DNA from: Moelleriella libera RCEF 2490 | Taxonomy: Eukaryota; Ascomycota; Sordariomycetes; Hypocreales; Clavicipitaceae | Length of the DNA stretch: 64,000 nt | Assembly (NCBI GenBank): GCA_001636675.1 | Contig: AZGY01000033.1 | Coordinates: 110,587-174,586, forward strand | Direction of reading: 5' to 3' | Shown: positions 33,996-45,061 of the stretch, in pieces | Position numbering within the stretch: position 1 is the first letter of the stretch | How the letters are laid out: each line of letters begins with the position of its first letter | The notes under the pieces: model-generated | Databases searched by the model: none | Seen by the model: only the letters and a program-made list of their open reading frames with translations | What the model was told of the DNA's origin: nothing | Position numbers and translations under genes: made by a program

Positions 33996-35182
33996 TCATC
34001 CTGCCTTCCTATTGGCGCGGTGATTCTCCAACGCCTCAAGTACCTCTGCCAAGCTAGATCCGCGTACCAATGCATTTCGAATAATGTCTACTTCTGAACC
34101 CGGCGCCAGATTTGCAGCATCTGGCCTTTGGACGTCCAGATTTGTAGGAAAAGGGTAGCTTTCCCCAAGAACAGGCAGGAGTGCTTCGATTTCCTCGGAA
34201 AGACCCGTGTCTTTGAAAAGTTGTGAAGCATCGTCCCAAGTGCTCTTGACAATGGTCAAGCTATCAAGCGATTCCATTGGCTTGCCAAATGCGCTACTAA
34301 CTTGCAACAAATTGACCATACGTTGAATGTCCGTCGACTGATTTTCCCCCGCGCCATGGAACAGGGCTGGGTTGAAAAAGATCCCGTCGCCTTTCTCCAA
34401 AGGAAGCTCAACATAATTGTTGAGAAAGTACTCTCTGAACTCAGGGAGCTGGTGGGCGACATAACCCGGCTCGAATGTCTGGCTGAATGGCAGCAGGCGG
34501 GTCGGGCCACTGTTCAGAGGAACATCGACGTGCGCCACCACCCCCTGCAGTGTTAGGATTGGCTGAAAACATGTGCAGTCCTCGGAAACTGGAAACAGTC
34601 CTCTTTGGACAAAAACCCGAGGTGATAGTCTCGATGACATACTTGAGCTTCTGCGCCGGGCTTCGCGTTATTGGCCTGGGCTGTGATGCGATAGCCTGGT
34701 CCAAGCCATGAGTTGCATACTGACGACAGCCATGGATTGGAATAGTAGCGTACAAAGGAAGCGGGGTCTGCAGTGGCATGCTTTCCCAGTGAGTTCCAGA
34801 TGCGGTCGTTGTTGCCTGTACCGGCAAAGTGATCACCTTGGGAGTTGCCTGAAGAACTTTCCAGGCTGATGATGCCTTTCAAGACAGAAGTAGTTCTATC
34901 AATGAGATGGTGGTCCTGGAATAGCCCTTTGGTCACAAATACGCCAGGGCCACGGCACAGAACGTGGTACCACTCATCCTGTAGTGATGAGCGCTGTGTT
35001 TGGTCTAAGGCTCGGTGAGGTGGGATATCATAGATTGGCACATTGTTTCGGATGGATGATGCCTGCTGATACTGTTCAGGAGTAGCGCGCTGCGAGCAAA
35101 TATCGGCCAAGTGCTGGAGCGAGGGCTTCGTGGAGGGCAGGAGCCTGCTTGCCCTTGTCATGGCATTCATGTGCTGTTGCAT
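33996..35182 (-). CDS. Phytanoyl-CoA dioxygenase (PhyH)-like protein with the HxD site inside an apparent intron
   Basis: It starts at the ATG at 35182 (MQQHMNAMTRAS). The N-terminal half reads through RGPGVFVTKGLF and WLGPGYRITAQ to AKPGAEAQ, then CHRDYHLGF with the HxD iron ligands (His183, Asp185 in the unspliced frame) and stops at 34553-34555. The C-terminal half, LTLQGVVAHVDVP, SGPTRLLPFSQ, FFNPALFHGAGEN (distal His) and QRMVNLL, is in another frame. Removing an 80-bp intron with ideal ends (34642-34563, GTATGT...TTTTCAG) joins the halves in frame and gives 368 residues but deletes the HxD segment. Alternatively, one missing base in the T-run at 34566-34569 would explain the break and leave HxD in the protein. 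PhyH proteins are Fe(II)/2-oxoglutarate oxygenases; the substrate here is unknown. Family call is good; the functional state is open. Confidence 0.8.
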
Positions 35183-36428
35183 TCTTGAGACTAGTCGTTG
35201 ATCCGCAAATGCTCTTACTGTGACTTTGGAAAGATGATACGAAATAATACTGCCGAAACTGGATTTGCCAGACAGTTAGTTGTATGGTCGTGCGGGAAAA
35301 GCGGAGAAGGCATGTTGGGCTGAGATGTTGAAGCTGGGGATGTGCTGATCAGTGGGGCTGGCTGTAGCGAATGAGGCTGAAACTTGAACATGAGAAGAGA
35401 GAGGAGGCCACCTCGAAGCGAATTCTTAGATGGGCGGTGATGCCTGACGTGGCCAATGGGCGACCGCGCCCGTGCGAACCGGACGATATCAAACAGTGGA
35501 TCGGGCCGCCTCCCGATCTGACGATCAACGGAACCTGGCAGGCGATCAATTGTGACATTTTGTCTCGGGAAACGGCATGGAGTGCGAGGAACATGTGTTG
35601 TCAAACTCATCTCTCAAATGTGATGCGCCAGCCACAAGCCGGCTGACGTGAGCAAAGAGAGATAAAAAGAGCCAATTGGTACTTGTTTCACACCATGATG
35701 AGAGACAGGTTTCCTCAGTCGCTGTTACAAGCACACGTCCCTTAGAACCCGACAACCCCTTCCCTTCTCCCCCGAGGAAGATTGTCGAGATGAGTTGAGA
35801 AACATACGAGAACGTCGTTTTGTGGGCGTACCCTTTGAGCTGCAGACACACCTGACCAAGATATGCGACCACGGTCCGAGAACGGCCGAGTTGCTTAAGC
35901 CACGCGCAATGTCCAGGCGACGACCAGCCAGAGTAAGGGTCGTTGGACAGCGGGCGAGCTCCTGGTCAACTCAGACAACGTCCAAAGGACATGCAGCAAG
36001 TCGTAGGTAATCCGAAAAGAAACCAGAATGACACAGTAATTTCGTCAGAGGTTGGAAAGGTCTCTCCAGAATTACCCAGACTAAGTAAAGCACTATTCAG
36101 GCATGTGAGTAGTTCAGCTAGGAGCAGAACCTCCGGACATCCCCACGAGCGGCCCCACCATGGCAGCTGGTTGTAGACGGACGGAAAGACAAATCCACTA
36201 AAATTCCCACTTGCTGCTCATAGAGGTTGATATCAATGATGGATGAAATCATATGTACCTTTACCATAGTCCGGCTGCCATCATGATGACGTACGACGTG
36301 CTCCCAGAGACAAAATAAAATGGCCAGCCTCCAGCAGTGGCCTTTCTGCTGCACTATTCTTCGTCACTCGCCCCGAGCAAGGAAATCGTAGCTTCATTTC
36401 TTCATCGTATTGACACAGCTCGCCTACC
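35183..36428. other. Intergenic between divergent genes
   Basis: 1.25 kb of promoter sequence between the dioxygenase (-) and the hydrophilic protein gene (+). No gene recognised. Confidence 0.55.
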
Positions 36429-37067
36429 ATGCCTGACTACACCGCCATCGCCGAACAGGCCGAAAAGGATCTCAACTCGTACCAGGCCAAGACCGGCAAC
36501 GCCCGTCGGCAAGGTCTCGACGACGCAGGCGTCAACTCTCTTGTCGAGCAGAAGTTTGAGGACGCCGGCGCCCAAGTTGCGTACGGTGACGAGCTCAGTA
36601 CCAATAAGGGCTACAACAAGCGGATTCCACCCAGCGAGGGCGGCATGCTTGATGACAAAGGCCGGTGAGCTCATGGCCTTGGTATCCTTCCATTTACCTG
36701 ACAGAATGATAAGCTGACATGATCTTGATGGGCAAGACAAACTCGCGGAGAGCACTACGAAGGCAAGGGTGGCCCCCTTGACAAGTTGCGCGACGCACGT
36801 GAACGTCAGGGCGGCGAAAATGACGACGACGTGGTTCCAGCCCGAGTCCCTCACGTCGAGGGCTTGGGTGGTGTGAATGATATCGCTACACAAGGGAAAG
36901 CAGCCTCACAAGCGAACGTCGGCACCAAGCCGCCAGGGCCAGGGGGATCGCTGTACAAGGGCAGTGATTATTACACGCCGGAGAGCGTGCCTGACAGCAT
37001 TTCTGCAGAGGGATGGATTGCTCCGGACAGTGTGGTGGAAAGCAGCAGAGAGGCAGAGAGGCCATAA
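36429..37067 (+). CDS. Hydrophilic fungal protein of unknown function
   Basis: Two exons, 36429-36664 and 36737-37067, with a 72-bp intron (GTGAGC...GGCAAG, branch GCTGAC); 188 residues. It starts MPDYTAIAEQAEKDLNSYQ. The protein is very hydrophilic and rich in Gly, Asp, Glu, Lys and Pro. It has no Cys, Trp only near the C-terminus (EGWIAPDSVVE), no signal peptide and no membrane segment. Repeated-looking acidic turns include KRIPPSEGGMLDDKGRQT and GPGGSLYKGSDYYTPESVP. The composition suggests an intrinsically disordered, stress-type protein, but I recognise no named domain. The clean intron and one long frame across both exons support a real gene. Confidence 0.78.
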
Positions 37068-40000
37068 CGTCGGAGGATTCGAGCTTCCAAAAAAAAAAAA
37101 ACACAATGTCCCATGTACAGATAGCATCAATGCCCCACATGTACGTGGGTGATTTTTTGACTCTTGTTCTATTTAGCAGAGAGGAATCTTCGCAGAGAGT
37201 TGCTTGGCGGCAAAGGCTGTTGAGCAATGGAAACGCAGACGACGAGTGGGATGATGCGTTGAATGCCAACATCGCACTGTCCCTAGATGAGATTTTGACA
37301 TTGAATGATCAAGCAGCTTTTTCTTTACCATTCTGTTCATGTGCTATTGTGGTCCTAGTGAGCCGCGTGACGCGTGGCAACGTTTGTTCAACATCCTGAT
37401 TCGACCAATAGCAACGATGCGAAGAGAACTCCAGCAACAGGCGGTCGCTAGAGAAGTCAGAGCTTGACAAGGCAAAAGCTATTGGTGAGAGTGAATGAGG
37501 GTTGTTCAAACAGGCATTGAAATGCATGTACATGTACATATTTTGATCGTTCTTGGTCTGTAGGAAGGGCTTGAGTCAGCAAAAGGTACGCTACACTTTG
37601 CGTCGTTCTATTCGACTGATCCGGTCGGTTTGCGATTTTTCAAAAGATGAAATTTTGACCATTCCGTTACCGGAGAGTTGTGAAAGCGCTCCTTGATATC
37701 TTGTGGTGGCCGTGTTCATCCCACACAACCTCCCCTCGCAAAGCTCGAGCTAGCTTTCCAGAGAGAAAAGACTGGCTCTCTTCGGAAATAATAGTGACAA
37801 GGCCTTATCCTGTTGGAACGCTCGCAATTTTGCAGGGAATTTGAAGGTTGCACACACACAATACGCATGCAGCTGGATTGAAGCTTTTGGAATGTATTGA
37901 TCGCGATGATGATAGATCTGACCATAATCCCCTCGTTCAATTGAACCTCCAGATCTGACGACTTTTATAGTCATCCAAGGTGGCCCAAAATAGCTCGTTT
38001 GTTACACAGCAATTTCCCTTTTAACCTCGATAATTTCCCAATATCAAGGAATTAGAAGCTCACGGGCCTCAAAAGCCTGCACGGACCAACATATCCTCGG
38101 TGCTTGCCAAGAGCCTTTTCGAGGCAACACGTCTCGTCGATTTCTCGCCAGGAGGAGAGTTTTCCCGCGGACAGTTTGGCTGACGGGGATTACCCCCTTT
38201 CTACTTTCGGAACATTGCGAAGATGCACCGAAGCAGAGATCTTCATGCAGCAGGCTTGTTGAAAAGCCTCCGTGAAACCTGAAAGGCACCGAACCTCACC
38301 ACGTCACTGGTCGACTTAATATCGCCTGTTTGTCGAGCCATGAAAATTGCCGAGGCGCTCATCAGGGATAAAATACTCGATGCAGATGACGCCTTATATG
38401 TCTCTTCTTCTTCTTCCCAGAAAACTTGCTTGAATCGGTCGATCAGCCACGAGCATATTGTGTACGGATTCATTCTTCGCCGCACTTGGAGGATCGCTAG
38501 AAACTCTGCTTTGACCTCCGTGAGTTTGGCCGAGCGAAAGTAACCCGCTGTGATTTTTTTATGCGAAGCGAATAATGATCAATGGAACCCCTGACTCATT
38601 GGCTATGCCCTTTGAGACCTGTTTTCAAGGACGAAGCCAGGTCCAGTTTTCACCATTCTACTACTAGCATCCCGTGCGAATGCTCGAATTCCTCAGTGCC
38701 TCAAGTCTCCGGTTGAAAGTCATTGTCAAAGAGCCCGGGAATAAGTACTGATTACTTGAGTGGCTCACGCTTTGGGCTAGCTTAAGTTCACTTTGACCCT
38801 CATCTAAGCCGCACATCTAGGGACAAATGCTCTGAGATGCATTTCTGCTTTAATTTTTTTCCGCTGCCTCACCTGGATGCCTCCATTTGGAACCTATCGT
38901 CATGCGATTATTGCGAATGCTGCAAACACTCGGCGGTAATGATCCTAGTTCTTCCATAAGAATCTGAGCGAAGTTCTGCCGCCATCCTACCGTCATGTCC
39001 TTTATTTGTGCAAAGCTTACAACTCAGATTAGGATACAAGTGACTTCAGGGACATTTCTCTCCATTTCGCGGGAAACGTATCTCGTTGTGAGCATCAATC
39101 AATGTGTGAATTGATTGTCGCAGCATCGTCACCTGCAAGCCCAGGCCCATTCCGGATCTCCCTCACTTTCGGTGCGATGCTGGGCAAATCTTCTGCCCTT
39201 CCAAAGCCAACGTTACAAGTATCGCCGAGTAACTGCGCCCACAATTCTGACCTGGCGATGACTGCTGAGTTACACGTGCGCTTCTAGACATGAGTCAATG
39301 GGGAAGGGCAGAAAATGAGTAGAACCGTTTTGGTGAGCAGTCGCAATTCAGACCGCTTGTAGCCCAGCTGCACATCACCACGAGGATTCTTTGATGTTTC
39401 CCAAACTTCTGCGTCCTGCTCCATGTCATCACTTATCCCTTCCAGGTCTATTGAGGGCTCAGGATAGAATTTGAAAGGTGGTCTAATCCCAAAAAAAAAA
39501 AAAAACCGACAATGGGATACGGCAGAAACGATCCCTTTCTTATCGTGTTTTTATTTCCCAAGAAAGAGACGCTCAAATGCACGCCCCAGAAACAGTACCA
39601 TGGCCTTATACGCCTGCTCCAGCCCCCATCTGGTGCCTCTTCCGCAGAGTCGCAATGTGCATCATGTCTGATTCATTCTCCGATGCACGCCGGCCGAGAG
39701 CTTTGTCCCAATCGCGCCTCACGAACTCCCAAGTTTTGTCGGTCCGCGGCCCCGACGTGACCCCGGGCAGGACGCCGCTAAATTAAGCAAATACCCGATC
39801 ACCATGCGCGTTCTTTCCGCTATTTAAGATCCCCATTGTGCAGGACATTCGAAAGAAGTGGTGTCATCCCTGAACTTGCCATTGGTTAGTTTATTGGTCA
39901 AGAAGGGGCGACTGCGAGCAGATGCTCCACGTGCCATTTTAATACATGGACCCCTGACGGTAATGAGACGGACGTTGGTCCAGTTGACTGATAATACCTG

Positions 40001-41099
40001 AGCAAGAGAGAACCACCAGATTTTCACTCGGCATTTTGCCGTGATAAGCCCGCCGCCCACCAGTTCATGTCCCCAATGAATTGGGACAGTGGCTTGTGCT
40101 AAGTTTGACTCGCGATTGCACGCAGTTTCTTCTGCTTCTGGCAGCTAGGCTTCAGTCCATGCAAATGACCGAGGGCTGGAGGCTCCGTTGCTGAAATAAG
40201 CGTCTTGTCAAGCACGGCTCACTGCAACGATATATGAAGCGCTGATATAGCTCGCAGCACACTCTCTATGTATGTATTACGCAAGCAACGATTTAATTCT
40301 CACCTTCGACAAACTCGACCAGCCCTTGTTCGATGTACCATCACATTTGAACGGTGGGGCTTCGTAGAATATCGGAGAGTACCACAACTATACTGTAACG
40401 GCCCTAATGTGCCATATACTCCACGAGATTGGCCCGTCTTGGCAGGGTCTTTATGGGACATCTCCCCGATGTAGGACTGAGCCTCACCGCGTCAGCTGTC
40501 AGTATGTAACGACAATCTCATGGCCTTCTTGAAATGGGTCTGCCAGGATTTGTGGCCCGCAATCCCAACAGGCTCGCCGATCCCAAGCATCTATATATAG
40601 GCAGGGTCACCATAGAAATCTGTCACATCTCTCGAACTCTTGGTCTCGAACTCTCGGCACGGCTGGAGGCAGCATCCGAAACTAACAGGCCCACTTCATT
40701 TCGAGGGACCACTGCGGCCGCGACATCTCAGCTCGATCACGCTTCTTTCATCTCTACTCAGATCACGCGCCTGACGCAAAGTCGTGATGTGTTGAGTTTC
40801 CCCAGCTCGCTGGCTACTACTTACCAGGGCGAACCTTGAATTGGTTCGCTCAAACCGCGGAATGATTCATGTCGTACACGCACTCCGCAGGAGGTGTTTT
40901 ACTAAGCCCCGCGTTGCTCCTGATCACATGAATCCTTTCTTTGAGCATAAAGAGACGAGGATCATCGACAATGACCCGAAGTTGATTTTCCATCAAACTC
41001 AGGCTCAGTCCATCCACCCAGCGACTTGTTAATTCTCTTCATCGTGAATCGAGTGGCTGAATGAAGAGGTAAACAAGTAAACGAAGAGAGGGGAAAAAG
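37068..41099. other. Long intergenic stretch; no supported gene
   Basis: 4 kb without a recognisable gene. It holds A-runs of 13 (37089-37101) and 15 (39491-39505) and several TATA-like sequences, such as TATATATAGG near 40592. Open frames are under 130 residues and carry no motif. The minus-strand frame at 38243-38485 (80 residues, with EEEEE) looks slightly protein-like but has no partner exon I can find. A fast-evolving or non-coding gene could be missed here. Confidence 0.45.
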
Positions 41100-42711
41100 A
41101 TGCTAGGCTTTATTATCCTTCTTCTCCTTCCGGCCGCTTGGGCCAAACACGTTTGCAAGCCTGTCATTCTCAGTAATAACGACAAAGACTGTGAATGCGA
41201 ATCACGGCGATACATTGTCACGTTTCGTGATGACGTGAGATGGTCGAAAAGGCAAGAAATCGTAAACAGTCTGCCAAGGAAAGCCCACTACGTGTACAAC
41301 GAAGTCATCAAGGGATTTTCAGCGACTCTGGAGAACAAAGATCTGGCCAAATTGTACGACTATGACGAATATGTAAGAGCTGTCATTTTCTGTTCGGCCC
41401 CTCTTTCTTATCCGTACAAGAGCGGAAGAAGACTTGCTAAAACCGCCCCCTTCTTGTAGCTGGAGTACGTCGAAGCAGACAAGCCCGCCATTGCCCATGC
41501 TGTCCCGGCCGCTGAGGCACCGATAGCTATGAGGGTCGAACTGCAAGCACCTTGGGGTCTCGCGCGTATTGGACACAGACAGAGGGGCTTTGCCAATTTC
41601 CGATATCATCCCCGAGCCGGCAAGGGCACCTGTGTTTATGTACTCGACACGGGTATCGACGACTCCCACCGTGTAAGCTGACTTCCTCACCAACTTCTCC
41701 GCTGGCGAACCAGAACAGTGAACTTTGTCGCACGCGCTAAAACACTGCCTATTCAGGACTTCGGGGGCCGCGCTAGACAGGTGAGAAGTTTCGTGGAGGG
41801 CCAGAACAAGGACGGCAGTGGTCATGGCACTCACGTTGCCGGAAGCATCGGCGGCCGCGTTTACGGTGTCGCGAAAAGAGCCAACCTTTACGGCGTCAAG
41901 GTCCTAGATGACGATGGCTGTGGACCTGCTTCAAGAGTCATTGCTGGCATTGCGTATGTAGACCGTGATCGAAAACGAAGGCATTGTCCAAACGGCGTCA
42001 TCGTCAATCTTAGTCTGGGTTTTCCCCTCTCCAAAGCCATGAACAAAGCCGCGCGGATCTTGGCTCGCCGAGGTGTCTTGCTCGTTAGTTCAGCAGGAAA
42101 CAGGAATTCGCCAGCTTCCAGGCAATCGCCAGCCGCCGAGCCATGGGTTTGTACAGCTTCTTCGTCCGACTGGAGAGATACTCGTCCCCAGAAACGTGGC
42201 TATGGATCAGCCGTGGACGTTTTCGCTCCGGGAGAGATGATTCGATCCACACTTCCTGGTGGAAAAGTCGTAAGTTCCCAACACGGCCAGTCCCTTGTTG
42301 CTTTTCCCAGTTCAGTAATCCTGACCTCATCTCGTTGTCTTCATAAAGGGAAGACTCTCAGGATCATCTATGGCGGCCGCCCATGTTTCTGGCCTGGGTG
42401 CATATCTTGCTGCGTTGGAGGGTCTGCGAGGCTACGCACTTTGCAGCCGCATCGTAGCCCTCTCCACCAAGAACGTGTTGAAAAACGTGCCTCCCGGTAC
42501 AGTCAATAGATTGGCCTTTACAGGAATTCGCCCTAGACGGACCGGTCGCACGTGGAGAAGGCAAGGCGGTAGGAAATGCTATATTCTTGGCCCATTATGG
42601 CGGAGAGATGAGAATTCTCTGACCATCGAGAAGGAAGTCTGCCGCGACCCGCCACAGAATGGAGGGAACCACCCTCGGACTCAGATCTCCCGGACAATCG
42701 CAAGCACGTAA
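41100..42711 (+). CDS. Secreted subtilisin-like serine protease (S8, proteinase K type)
   Basis: Four exons: 41100-41372, 41460-41672, 41757-42269 and 42349-42711; introns of 87, 84 and 79 bp; 453 residues. It starts with the signal peptide MLGFIILLLLPAAWA. An I9 inhibitor propeptide follows (RRYIVTFRDDVRW ... YVEADK). The catalytic triad is complete: Asp154 in VLDTGID, His185 in GHGTHVAGS and Ser340 in SGSSMAAAHVSG. The oxyanion Asn is Asn277 in SSAGNRN, and the proteinase K-like block EPWVCTAS is present. It is an extracellular endopeptidase. The C-terminal 75 residues after the catalytic domain are basic, with many Arg (GIRPRRTGRTWRR), and are not part of standard proteinase K. The secreted Cys-rich protein gene follows 464 bp downstream on the same strand. 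Confidence 0.92.
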
Positions 42712-43175
42712 CTGGTAAGCAAGACCGCAGTCTCAAGGAGAGGCCTGTTCCCCCAAGCCCAGCGACTCGTCACGTCAACTTGCAAAGGCTTGTTTCAATA
42801 TTCTCCAATTACTGCGCGTCATCGAAAAAAGAAAAATGTCGCCAGTTAGGAGCGCCTCTTCGGTCATGACATATCTTGCATCCATGATCTTGGCCAGGCG
42901 GGTGTGGATAGCGATGGGGTAATAAGAACGGAATATAACTTCCTAACATGGGAGGTCAACCATGGAAGAGAGGCGGACGATTTTGGACATTCTGCGTCTC
43001 CCGAGTCGCTTGCGTCCTCTCTCCACTGGAACTTACCCAATTTCTTCCATCGCTCTGGCCATCGCATCCAAACCTTGTTGAATCATTCTTTTCTCCGTCA
43101 ACATCTTGACCCCATCAATGCACATCTGGAGCCAGGTCCATCGTTTGTTCGATGTTGTCCAGTCCAGAGGGAACT
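42712..43175. other. Spacer between two secreted-protein genes
   Basis: 464 bp containing the protease 3' end and the promoter of the next gene. No other feature seen. Confidence 0.6.
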
Positions 43176-43910
43176 ATGCAGCAACTTTTTCTGAGCTTGC
43201 TGGTGGCGGGATGCGCATCGCTGGCACAGCGCGAGCAACCTCGGTTCGCAAGCCCAATCGCTGATTCTGTTTCAGCCTCTCAGGCCGCGAGCAAACTTCA
43301 CGAGCACGAGATCGTGTATAAGCCCTTGAAGTCGGCGGAAATCTGCAGCGCCTGCCACCACGCAGACATTCTCTGCCAACCGAAGTGTCAGAACCCGTCC
43401 CAGACTTGCGACTTTTACCGAGATTGTGCGGAGGTAGTGCTTTCGTGCGGCCCAGACGGCTATCCCATTGGCAAAGGCCTCAAGAACTGTCGCCAGTTCG
43501 AGAAGCGCCTCAGCCATTTCACCTTTGTCGGCCAGGCATGGATTCTCGAAGTCATGACGTGTCTCCAGCGATCTCTGGTTCAGCCATTGTCGGAATGCAG
43601 CATGACGTGCGACAGGTTCCAAGACGCTGCCTTTGCATCTCACCCGTCGTGCTACGTTGAAGCCGGCGTCTGCGAGCTGCCGTTGAAGGACTGGGTCGAG
43701 CTGGTGCTCACGGTCAGGACAGACCTGTTGACTGGGCCGGCACTGAAGCAAGCCGTGACGACTCTTGGGAAGTGTGCCTTGCGCTACACAGGGCTGTTGG
43801 ATCGCGAGATTGGGACTCTCGAGCGCAAGTTGGAGAAGAGAGACGCAAGTGACATCAGGGAAAGAATAGCTCTGCTCAAATCGGTCAGGACGTTCGCATC
43901 GGGGGACTGA
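43176..43910 (+). CDS. Secreted cysteine-rich protein, stanniocalcin-like in pattern
   Basis: A single exon of 244 residues from the ATG at 43176 (MQQLFLSLLVAGCASLAQ, signal peptide). Fourteen Cys occur in the mature part, at about 57, 60, 67, 71, 78, 84, 91, 105, 129, 141, 145, 159, 166 and 200, an even number that suggests disulfides. The core reads NCRQFEKRLSHF, GQAWILEVMTCLQRSL, CDRFQDAAFASHPSCY, CELPLKDWVELV. The spacing of CL/CLQ, C..F...AF..HP.CY and the terminal KC recalls stanniocalcin, a secreted glycoprotein family. This is a pattern-level resemblance only. A charged helix (TLERKLEKRD) with a Lys-Arg pair forms the C-terminus. No membrane anchor. The protease gene lies directly upstream on the same strand. 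Confidence 0.82.
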   Translation: MQQLFLSLLVAGCASLAQREQPRFASPIADSVSASQAASKLHEHEIVYKPLKSAEICSACHHADILCQPKCQNPSQTCDFYRDCAEVVLSCGPDGYPIGKGLKNCRQFEKRLSHFTFVGQAWILEVMTCLQRSLVQPLSECSMTCDRFQDAAFASHPSCYVEAGVCELPLKDWVELVLTVRTDLLTGPALKQAVTTLGKCALRYTGLLDREIGTLERKLEKRDASDIRERIALLKSVRTFASGD

Positions 43911-45061
43911 GCGGTACAATCTCCCAGCACTGTAGGCGGCGATGCGCTTGCAGATCGATACCTTGAGGCATTCTAGCCGCAGAAATCCATGGCACGGCTC
44001 GCAATCACACTGTTGAGTAAGGCGCGAACGAAAATGTCTGCATCGCCGTAGAAATGTACACGACCACTCATTCATCGTGAGGTCGTCTATGACGCTGGAT
44101 GCCGGATCCGCAGCAGGAGAAACAGCTCTAGCTCTCTTAGTCTCTGAGGTAATCTATGGGCTTCAAAGTTCAAAGTGACGATCATGGCTGCTCTACATTC
44201 GCTTCCCAAGTTGAGCCAGCGTCAAGATCCTCGGCTTCCACGTTTGAGTAGGTTGTGATATACTGACCGACTCACTCGAGAATCATCAAGCAGACTTCCT
44301 CGCGCGCAGATCCACAGCGAGAGAATCATCGGCGTGAACTCATACGTCCAACGCCAATCTTTCTTCACCTCAAGCGACAAAAGACGTGTCAACTGTAGTG
44401 GGCCGATCGATTCCGGGCATCGTATGTGAGATTGGCCATCGTGAATCCTGAGCTCTCCCAATCCCAGGATGCTCAGGGTACATGTCACACCGCCACATCA
44501 ACATGTCCGAATCAACTGAGCACCACGACCAGGACCTGCCGCAATTGAAGCTGACAGGCGGCTCAACCATGGTCTAGTGCCGCATCGAGCTTTCTGTACA
44601 AGTGAGTGCCTCCGCCTCCGTCTTGATTGGGTGGTGAACGGAACGGAAGATGCGCTGCGATGCGGCGGGTCCACCCTCGTGACGGTGCAGCCCTTGATAG
44701 TAGTTGTAGCGCACGCGAAGCTGCATCAACTGCTTGTCATCGTAGCATCCCGTCTATTCCCATTTCTCAATGAGCAATGTCCCGAAAAAATGGAATTGGA
44801 TAGGCGACGGGAGCATCCTCATGGGTTTCTGCAGGGGAAGAATGGGGTATTCACCAGTTACCCCTCGGGCGGGCATGAACGAAATGAGCCTGGCACGTGC
44901 CACGGTGACGTATCAGCAGCACAAAGCTGAGACGCAGCCTCACGACCGTCACTTCACATCAAGCCCTCATCCATCTTCCTTACCACCCAGAAACGAATCT
45001 GCGAACTGCGACGCCCGCTCCGGGTCATGTCGACTCGTTTGATCGCCGCGAGACGCCCACG
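43911..45061. other. Intergenic; no supported gene
   Basis: 1.15 kb between two plus-strand genes. Short open frames only. The right end is the promoter of the CLN3 homologue. Confidence 0.55.

Noticed and set aside
34563..34596. 34-bp intron (GTTTCC...TTTTCAG) in the dioxygenase gene
   Set aside because: It would keep the HxD motif but is shorter than any intron elsewhere in this window and has a poor donor.
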